This document shows positions 55,436-64,000 of a stretch of 64,000 nucleotides of DNA, piece after piece. The stretch covers positions 36,754-100,753 of the forward strand of contig JABVXV010000234.1 of assembly GCA_013365325.1 (NCBI GenBank). The letters run 5' to 3'. Below the pieces are notes generated by a model. The model did not search any database. It had not been told where the DNA came from and saw only the letters and a program-made list of their open reading frames with translations. The translations under genes were made by a program, and so were the position numbers. The stretch's first letter is position 1. Each line of letters starts with the position of its first letter. Source of the DNA: Dipetalonema caudispina (taxonomy: Eukaryota > Nematoda > Chromadorea > Rhabditida > Onchocercidae).

Positions 55436-57055
55436 AACAAACCTTAAATTCGAGTGCAAGTGATGATTTAGTCATTATACCAACGATTATATCGAAAGCA
55501 GCAATATAATCACGATAATGATTTAAACAATCCATCATCTTTGGTACAACTGTTATACAATATCGTTCAAATGTTGCCGCAAGGATAAGGAATGATGATG
55601 ATGTCATCGCTATATGTGATATCGTTATCATTGGTATCATATATGTGTACCTCAATTTATTACAAATACTAATTATTGTATGTTTAATTATGCTAAAATT
55701 TTGTTTTGTATTAAAATTTGGACAAAAAAAAAAAAAAAAAGAAAGATCATAATCGATTAATTAAATATAATTATGTTTGTATATGTTGGAAAAAAATAAA
55801 ACAAAAAAAAAAGAAAATATTCTATGAAATAGCTATTGAATGATATATTTTTTTTTTTGAATAATATTTATTTTAATTAAAATAAATTTATATGAATGAT
55901 ACCAAGCTTGAAGTAGTAATGGTGACATGAAGTAGTCAGCAAGTTGTGATATGGACATTAATGGAATGTAAGCACCAGCAATCAAAATATCAAAAAATGC
56001 TAATAAGATAAAATATAATACATAAGATTGACGATGAGATTTTCTAAAAATATTCATTTAATGAAAATCACTTGATTAATTCATTAATTTATTAATTAAC
56101 TTTAATTTGTGTTATTGCAGCAGCAATTGATAGTATCAGTACTGAAATAATTCTTTTTTTCAAAAAAAAAAAAGAGAAAAAACATCTTACTTTCTTGTTT
56201 ATATGTTTATTTGAAAAAAAAAAAGAAAGGGTTACGGTAATTGGATATTTTTTTTTTGCAATTGGACAAATTTAAAAAAAAAAAATAAATTTTTACTCTT
56301 TGCTATTATACAAAAAAATAGATTGCGAATTTTTTTTGATAGTATTAGAGTACGCTATAAATTAAGCTATCTATTGTAAATATCCTATTAATAATGATTA
56401 CGGAATATTAAAGGATACCGTAAGATATTCTTGAGTGATTTCAAAAGATATTTATTTATGCAAAATCATTACGGTAATGACAATGAAAATCTAACGACAA
56501 TTTACATTAAAAAAATTGAATGTTTATTAGCATGTTTATTAGTTTATTATTTATTAGTTATTAACATTGTTTATTAGCATAAGCTTAATTAATTCATTTT
56601 ATTAGATTCATATTCAATTATATCCGTCATTTATTTCACACTATCATCAGATATTTTACTGAATTAATAATTAGCATGATAATTTTAAATCTGTTAACTT
56701 TCTCTGCAACAAAATTTAACCAAAATAATCCTAAATAAATATAAGCGAATAATTTTTTTTTTTTTCAGTTAAAAATAATGCAATTTTCATACATTTTTAT
56801 ATATAATTAATTCTAAATATTTAAACTAATATTAAAATAAGTTTAATGAAAAAAGACAAAAGAAAAAGACTACTTGGTAATTAGTACAGCAAATAAAAAT
56901 GAATTTTGTATAATTGATAATGTTGCCACCGAAGTACCAATAATTGATACAAGCCAAAAGCGTTCTTCAAGATAATCAGTTGCATCATAGCTACAATTCA
57001 TCATATCATCCTTATATTCCACAATACTGTTATTTTCCAAATATTTGTTCTCCAT
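52744..57055 (-). CDS. Rhodopsin-family neuropeptide receptor-like GPCR, 7 exons
   Basis: Exons: 57055-56874, 56043-55903, 55650-55443, 54841-54611, 54315-54160, 53441-53316, 52842-52744; all phases join, giving 380 aa. The extracellular N-terminus contains NCS (possible N-glycosylation). TM1 follows (SIIGTSVATLSIIQNSFLFA). TM2 is YVLYFILLAFFDILIAGAYI. TM3 ends in FERYCITV, where ERY replaces the usual DRY. A TM4 is recognisable, and an extracellular Cys (NIECAGK) can pair with the second loop. TM5 has NIITILLPFFLLAFFNGQIV, TM6 LVFVVFTYLLSNILNVIIT, and TM7 VSLFTTLAGSLRLSVYAMCN with NPQLR at the NPxxY position. The TM3 and TM7 motifs fit nematode FMRFamide-type peptide receptors; the ligand is unknown. 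Exons 3 and 5 use GTTTGT donors. The last exon is read as a 32-residue basic, Cys-containing tail. The intron between exons 3 and 4 is mostly A/T homopolymer. Confidence 0.9.
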
Positions 57056-57139
57056 TTTTTTTTTCTTTTTTTTTACAGATCATTCCTTTTTATACATTCC
57101 TATAATATAAGTGTAATTAATTTTTTTTTTTTTTTTTTT

Positions 57140-57195
<56 letters not shown>

Positions 57196-60100
57196 AACAA
57201 ATTATAAAATTTTCAATAATACAGTTTTTATCAATTGAACAATGTTAACAAATGCGAAAAATACCACTCATAGTAGTATTTATAAGATAGCTAAAAAAAA
57301 AAAAAAAAATTGAACTCATAAAAATGTTTAAGCTTAGAATGTTACATTCAAAATATTAAATAGCAAGAAAAATTAATGATAACAATCGTTAAAAAATGTA
57401 AGCATTTGATCGTAGAATGGTAAAATGTTGATGAAATGAATGCATTATAATTTATGCTTATTTATATAACTTTCTCAAAGGGAACAATAATCGAAGTTAT
57501 TAATTTTGATAATTAATTATCAAAACATTTTACATTTAATGATGAAAAATAAAAATGAAAAATAATTCATTTACATTATGACTGTTCTTTTTTTTTTCCC
57601 TCTCTCTCTCTTTTTATCCCAGCAGTTTCTTAATAATTAAACTTATCGATAATTAGATGAAAATTCCATAATTTCATTGATAATTAATTAATAATTTATT
57701 TTAGAAATTCTTTCAAACTAAAAAAAAAAAAAAAAAAAAAGAGGCAAAAAAAGAAAAACTGAGAATGAAATTCACAATGTTTGCATGTAAAAATTACTTT
57801 TATGCAAAATAAATGGTGGGAGAAATCAAACAATTTGTAAAATGTGACAAATAATTTTCTTTAAAATGAGTGATATTTAAATAATGCTCAATATTTGTCA
57901 CCATTATGCACGAATTTTCATTTCATTCAATTTAATCATACGTAATACTAGCCTTCCGTTACATTAAAATTTAACGAAATAAAATATTCAAATATTTTAG
58001 CGATATGTTAAATTAAGTGGAAAAAAAAGAGGTGTAAAAATTCACTGTAACAATATGTCAGATTAATTGTTCATTTGAATTAAATTAGAAATGTAATGGT
58101 AATTTGATTGATACATTAGACTAATTTTACATTAGGCTAAACTGGAAAAATGCTGTAAAAATCTATTTTAGTTAGTATTTTTTTTTTTTTTTTTAATTAT
58201 AAATCAGTTCAAATTGTTTTTCGATTCATGAAGGGAACAGAAGGGTTCAATTTCTATTTTCTCAATTCCATCATAAAAAGTTCATTTTTTTTTTCAACTA
58301 TAAATCAGTTCAAATTGTTTTTCGATTCATGTAGAAACGGAAGAGTTCATTTTTCCATTTTTTCCAGTTCCTTCTTAAAAATTTCACCAAATACTTCTGC
58401 AAACAAAAAAGTAACTTTAAAAAAAAAAAAAAAAAAAAAAGAAAGTGAAAGAAATAGCTCAGTACGGCTAAATCGTAGACGATAAATGCTTTTTAGCTTA
58501 GTTTAAATAAGTTGTTATAAATGATGAGAACGAAAAATTGTGGAAATTCAAAAAAAAAAAAGAAAAAAAAAGAAACAAAACAAAAAGATATACTGAAAAT
58601 GCAAGAAAGAAAGAAGGAAAGAAATATTACTAAAAAAAAAAACGAAAAAAAAAAATTATGAAAAATTCAGAGTAAAAAGGAGGAAGGGAAAACGATGTTA
58701 GAGAGAAGCAAAGAAAGAAAGAATGAATGAAATATTATCACTTTCTTTTTTTAAATAATTCTAGAAGGAAATGAAATTTTGCCAAAATCGAATATTCCAT
58801 TCTATGTATCTTTTTGCTTTTTTAGCCAAAGAAACAAAAAAAGAAAAGAAAAAAAGGAAGAGAAGAAAAGTATTTACACATAATATAAGTAATGACATTG
58901 CTAAATAAAAGTTCAAAAATAGAAATTACAATTTTGAATCGTTTTTAATTATCGATAAATTCGTATTTTTTCGTAGCACAAAAGTTTAATAGCTGAATTG
59001 TTGAAATTGTTGAAAATCTTTTAAGTTTCAAATTTAAAAAAAAATTTGTACCCTGAAATGAACAAAAATCATATAATAATTAATTAATGTTTTAGAAATT
59101 TAATTACCTGACAATTCCGAGCAAAGTAATTTTAGTAGGAAGAATTTTAATATCAGAAAAAATACTTCGATAAAACAAATACAATAGCATTTCCAATACT
59201 TTTAAAATGACTTTTTTGATCTTTTTTTTTTTTTTTTTTTTTTTTTGTGTGAAAAGATAAAGGAGATTAAATCATTGAAATTTTGGTTCTAATTTATTAG
59301 CGAACTTATCTGCAAGAGTTGGTTGCTACATTTTGGGGACCAGCAAGCACATGGTGAAGCTAATGAAGCAGTGAGAAATTTCAAAAATTGCTAGAGGTAA
59401 TTTTTCAATTAAAATTTTAAGCAAATTGTTAGATAATTTATTATTTCATCAATAATTCACGTTGTTTATTTAATTTTAACTTCATGAAAATTGATCCGCG
59501 AGGAAGAAATAACTGAATAATGAATGCATTCTTTTAAATTTATTAATTAAGAAAGAGAAGAATTTTGCTATCTTAAAATTCACTGTCGTAATTTATACTA
59601 CATTGCAGTATTACTTTCGCCATAATCACTATTACCTTCCGCATTATTAATAACAGAAAAAAAAGAAAAAAAGAAATTTCAGAAAAAAATATAAAATGTA
59701 AAATAAAATGAATTTTATGTTTTGAAAATATATATGTGAAAATTTATATATAAATATACAAAAAAAAAAATCACATCGATACAAAATTTCTTCATGTGAT
59801 TCTGATAATTCTAACATGTGATTGGAATACGTAAAATTTTTTTATTTTTTATTTTATTTTATAAAGTACAATTAATTGAAAAATTAGCTTGATGTTTTTG
59901 AAATGGAACTAAATGAGTTAAAATACGTTAATTTGAAATGTGTTACGTGACAAGTAAATTGTATTACTTCATCAGCGTGGAAAAAAAAACTATAATGTAA
60001 TTTGAATTTTTGCGCTTTTGTAATTTGAATTTTTGAAAAAACTCCTAATAAAATTTGAAAGACGTAATGTCGATCTCAAAAAGTGAAAGAAAGCTTGAAT

Positions 60101-60803
60101 AACGTAAATTAAAACTTAACCGGGACTATTTCGAAAAAAAAAAATTTAGTTTAAAATGCAGCCATCATATTTGCTCTACTTTAAAAGATAGCTTAAACTT
60201 GTTGTAAATAAAACTAAATTTGTGTAGATTCTAAAACCAATTCTAAAAAAAAAAAAATGAGAAATAGCTGGAAATGATTATCTTAAGTAATTTCGAATTT
60301 AGACAAAATTGCATTGATGAAAAAACCAAATTGCTTTGTAATGCACTATGCAAACAAAAAAAAAAAATTCGAATTCCAAAACAACTACCTTATTATTTTT
60401 GTTTTTAAAATAACTAACTGAAACAAAAATGGAATCATTTTTCTGTTAGAATGGAAAAGTAATTGTATTATTACGATGAAAAAACTGAAAAAAAAAATCA
60501 AACTGAAATAATTCAAAATTAAACATAAACTGATTTAGTAAAAGTAACACATTGATTTGAAATGTGATAAAATGAAAAGAAAAAAAAGTGAAAGATGAAT
60601 CAAAAATGTAATTATAGGGAATTTTTTTCGAGACGAATACTAAATGAAATATATTTTAGGGCGTGACAAAAAAATCCGGAAACAGCTGAAATGGAAAGGA
60701 AAAAAAAAATACGGAAACTAAACATTGATATATATAAAGTTGAAAAATTCAATTTCAGATAAAAAAATTATATTTCCTAACCAAAATATATCCATCGTTT
60801 CTT

Positions 60804-60836
<33 letters not shown>

Positions 60837-61174
60837 TTCAGAAAATTAAACAAACAAAAGTGTCTTTGCAACGTTGTCAAATTTGATTCTGCTTCAATTC
60901 AAAAGCTTCGCAGGACATTTCTGAATCGAATTTGAAGTGACAATAATCAGATTTTTCAATTCTCCAGACAGCTATTTATATCGACTAAGTTTAATAGTTG
61001 AAAAGTTAAAAAAAAAAAAGGAGAAAAAAAAAAAGCAAATAAAGCAAAAATATTTTAAGAAGAATGGGCAAGACAAGAAAGATCTATTATAGAGTGAAAC
61101 ATTTATATTTTTTAGAATGTAATGACTATTTTATCCTATTACTCAATTCAGTTCCATAATTAACTTTGGCCCAG
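57056..61174. other. Gene-poor flank upstream of the GPCR gene
   Basis: About 4.1 kb with no supportable exon. It holds a T-tract at 57121-57194 (about 70 T broken once by four A), other A/T runs, and a 101-bp duplication near 58200. Probably includes the GPCR promoter. Confidence 0.5.
58199..58400. repeat. Tandem duplication, ~101-bp unit
   Basis: ATAAATCAGTTCAAATTGTT plus a further 12 matching bases (TTTCGATTCATG) occurs at about 58199 and again at about 58300, followed by diverged copies of AAGGGTTCAATTTCTATTTTCTC. Two copies only. Confidence 0.85.
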
Positions 61175-61248
61175 ATGGCTAACAGTTTTTATGGCCAATA
61201 TGGCAAATGGCCAGAATCCTCAATGAAAGAACGTATTAAACATCTGAG
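61175..61248 (+). CDS. Candidate first exon of an unidentified gene (partial)
   Basis: An ATG directly follows a TTTGGCCCAG acceptor-like site, so it could be a spliced-leader acceptor. It opens a 24-codon exon, phase 2, ending at a GTTTTT donor-like site. The translation begins MANSFYGQYGKWPESS and continues MKERIKHLR. Base composition is much less AT-biased than the surrounding 5 kb, as in the real exons of this window. I do not recognise the protein. No matching downstream exon was found before 64000, so the rest could lie beyond the window or within a long intron. Confidence 0.4.
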
Positions 61249-64000
61249 GTTTTTTTTTTTCATCAAATTTTCTCGCTGACAGATATAATTTCGAAAATTT
61301 CTAAATTCTGCACGAAATAATCAAACTATTCTCTTTTTTTTTAAAATGTTTTTTCTCTTACAGTATGCTTAAATTTTTTTTTTTCTGTTTTATAAATCTT
61401 TCATTAATATGTAATCTGTTACTATGATTCATTTCTATTTTTGTTTCCTTAATAATTAATTGGATTCGATTAAATTCCATTACATGAAAAAAGCATCTTT
61501 ATATTCAAATTTACAATTTATCCATAAATCTTTCTCTTGCATGACGATTATCTTACTAAAGATAATAATAAGTTAATGCAACATTACAGTAATTTCATCG
61601 TTTGTTTCATTCTATTTTCAATTCTTTACATTTTCAAATTTTTCTCACTTTTCCATTTCTTTTTAAAATTTTTACCCTTTTATTATCAATTTTCTTCCTT
61701 TTTTTTTTTTTTTTTTTTTTTGGATTGAAAAGCAAACATTTTTTGTCTATTTAATTACTGCCACAATCATTCCTATGCATTTTCAATAAATGCTTTTAAT
61801 TTCTATCTTTTTTTCACTACCATCATTTATTTTTGTATTATCATTTTCCTACTTAATTTCAACAGATTTCTTACCGAATTTCCAACATTGTGGTTTCTTA
61901 GATAATGGCAATAAAATATTTCATAATATGAGATTTTTTAATTTTTTTTACAATTATCTTTATAAGAAAACAGATAAGAGAAAAAGCGAATACAGTTTAG
62001 AAAATGGGAATAAAAATGAAAAAGTACTAAATTGACAGTATAATAACGAAAATTTTACATTCTTATTTGCTATGCAAATGTATTTATTTCTTATCAAATA
62101 ATTTTACCAAAATCCTTCGAAAGTTACACTTATTTGGTTATAAATTTAAATAGAGCAATAAGTATTAAACATATGATTGCTTAACCAAGAATATTCTGCT
62201 AGGGTACTATGTATAATAATTTTAGGAAATTTTAATACTTATCCAAATCATTCCCTTATCGTAAGTACCATAAACATAATTTATTCATTTCATTATATTA
62301 GCATAACAGTGATTTAGTGTTCGATGCATTTAAAAAACAGGAAAAGAACAAAAATAAGCCTAGTATTATTGAGCCTAGTTGTTGCTAAAAGAATGCTTAG
62401 GAAAACTTGTCAAAATTTTTGAGTAAAACAACTACACCAGTATCTTATTACTGCAACAAATTTTAATTGTAAAAATAAAACGAAACCGAAAAAAATTAGT
62501 ATGAATACGGTAATAGTGAAATAAAATTGATCAAGATTATTACAGTAAGCAAATTCTTCTGAAAAAAAGCAATATATTGATTACTGTATTACGATTATAA
62601 GAAAAAAATATTGTTTTAACTAATACATTGAATCATCAAATATAGAAATATGTGTAGTATAAAAAATTTTGTTATCAATTACTGAAAAAAGCAATTGGAA
62701 GAATTTATATTTATACTGGAAAAAAAATTTATTTAATTGAAAATTTTCAAATTGAACAAATTTATATAAGCAGAAATGCGTGATAGAATTTTTTTTTTTT
62801 TTTTTTTTTTTTAAAACAACAAGTTTATTTTAGCAAACAAGAATAAATGTTTAATTAAGATATATTTGGGAAAAATTCATAATTCAAAATTTTTAAAACA
62901 AATAAATTCATATTAATAGAGGAGAATGAATGCTCAAATAAGACATATTGAGAGGAATGTAATTTATTGAAATATTTAGTAAAATACAAATGTATATATA
63001 TTCTTCAAGAAAAACGAAATGAAATGAAGCGCAATAGGGAAATGAAGATGATAGAAGAAAGATATAATTTCATTTATTTATTTTAACTGAATGCCTTTCG
63101 AAAAATACTGAAAATAGAGTGATTTATTAAAGTGTAAAGATTTCATATCAGATATTTGAAAAAAATAAAATTTCATTTGTTTATTTTATTTTTTAATTTG
63201 GTTATAATAAGAAATGAGGAAAATGAGTGAAAGCAAAAATGATGGAATATTTGAGTTAACAAAGTAAAAAGAAATTAAATGAATAATATTAAGATAAATA
63301 TTAGTTGGAATAATAAAATTAAATGATAATGTTAGTTCGAATAATCAAAACAAATGAAAATACTATTCAAGAAAATAAAATAGTACAATAAGTAAATGGA
63401 TAATAAATTATTGTATAGTCTTTAATAAATTAATACTAATGAAATTCTCGGAAAGAAGTGATGTATTACAGGAATTTTAAATTTTCCATTTAATTAATTA
63501 CAATATGGAAAATGTTTGAGAGAATATGATTATTCCATGAGCTGCTAGCTTAGAAGATCGATTGTATAAATTAATTTGGTAATTTTTCTTCTTTTTTTTT
63601 ACACCAAATATCGAAAATTAAGTATCATAATGGGAAATTTAAATTTGAATATGAAAATACAAATAGATTTGTAGCAGCAATCAGTATTTTGGAATAAGTA
63701 CAGACAATGATAAAAGCCAATCCTTTTTATTATGATATTTCTACTAATCTTGATGTCTTAAGTCTAAATAAAAATTTTCAACCGTGGTAAAAAAGAAAAT
63801 TAACATTGGTTATCACATGCGTAACAATCGAGTGAGTTTGGAAGAATTTATTTTTAAATAGGTAAACTGTCGTGCTTAATTAAATTATAATAAAAAAGAG
63901 AAGAATGAGAAAAGTACAAACATGTGCATTTTAATTACAATTTACACAAGGAAAGAATATAGGACAAGGCCTAAAATATTACTTACGTAAGAAGTAATAT
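61249..64000 (+). other. AT-rich tail of the window, no further exon identified
   Basis: About 2.75 kb of A/T-rich DNA that may be an intron of the candidate gene. Open frames at 61537-61728 and 61790-62035 are Phe/Ile-rich and look non-coding. A T-run lies at 62790-62812. Confidence 0.4.

Overview
The window looks like nuclear DNA of a nematode, most likely a filarial or other spirurid worm. It is extremely AT-rich, with long A/T homopolymers throughout. Genes are cut into many short exons by small to medium introns, and the intergenic DNA is full of degenerate AT-rich repeats. The protein families recognised (a DOMON/cytochrome b561 protein, a cys-loop chloride channel, a peptide GPCR, a worm-type tandem PDZ protein) fit a worm. 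The species assignment is inference. Because exons are short, single open frames show only fragments. I rebuilt the genes by hand from splice sites, codon phase and family similarity; all exon coordinates are in the entries.

Layout: 1-2.05 kb is repeat-rich, with a ~52-bp tandem satellite. At 2.05-2.9 kb (minus) is an acidic, Met-rich repetitive hypothetical protein. At 3.57-7.47 kb (plus) is a complete MEMO1 gene in 10 exons, converging on a complete ING4/5-type PHD-finger gene at 8.3-10.4 kb (minus, 5 exons). At 12.3-17.4 kb (minus, 13 exons) is a DOMON + cytochrome b561 membrane reductase-like protein. At 19.4-20.9 kb (plus) is a possible two-exon 55-residue protein. At 21.6-25.9 kb (plus, 9 exons) is the TFIIA large subunit. 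At 27.5-33.0 kb (minus, 7 exons) is a two-PDZ protein. At 34.3-43.8 kb (minus, 13 exons) is a cys-loop ligand-gated chloride channel subunit. At 52.7-57.1 kb (minus, 7 exons) is a peptide-receptor-type GPCR. The 43.8-52.7 kb stretch and everything after 57.1 kb hold no convincing complete gene, only satellites and microsatellites plus one candidate first exon at 61.2 kb.

The genes do not form a pathway. ING4/5 (chromatin reader) and TFIIA (basal transcription) are nuclear housekeeping genes. MEMO1 is a conserved redox/copper-linked cytosolic protein. The channel and GPCR, on the same strand, are neuronal or muscle signalling proteins. No mobile element, CRISPR array, rRNA or tRNA gene was found. 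The most novel items are the repetitive Met/Asp/Glu protein, the small two-exon gene, two satellites, repeated use of weak GTTTG-type splice donors, and the orphan exon at 61.2 kb.
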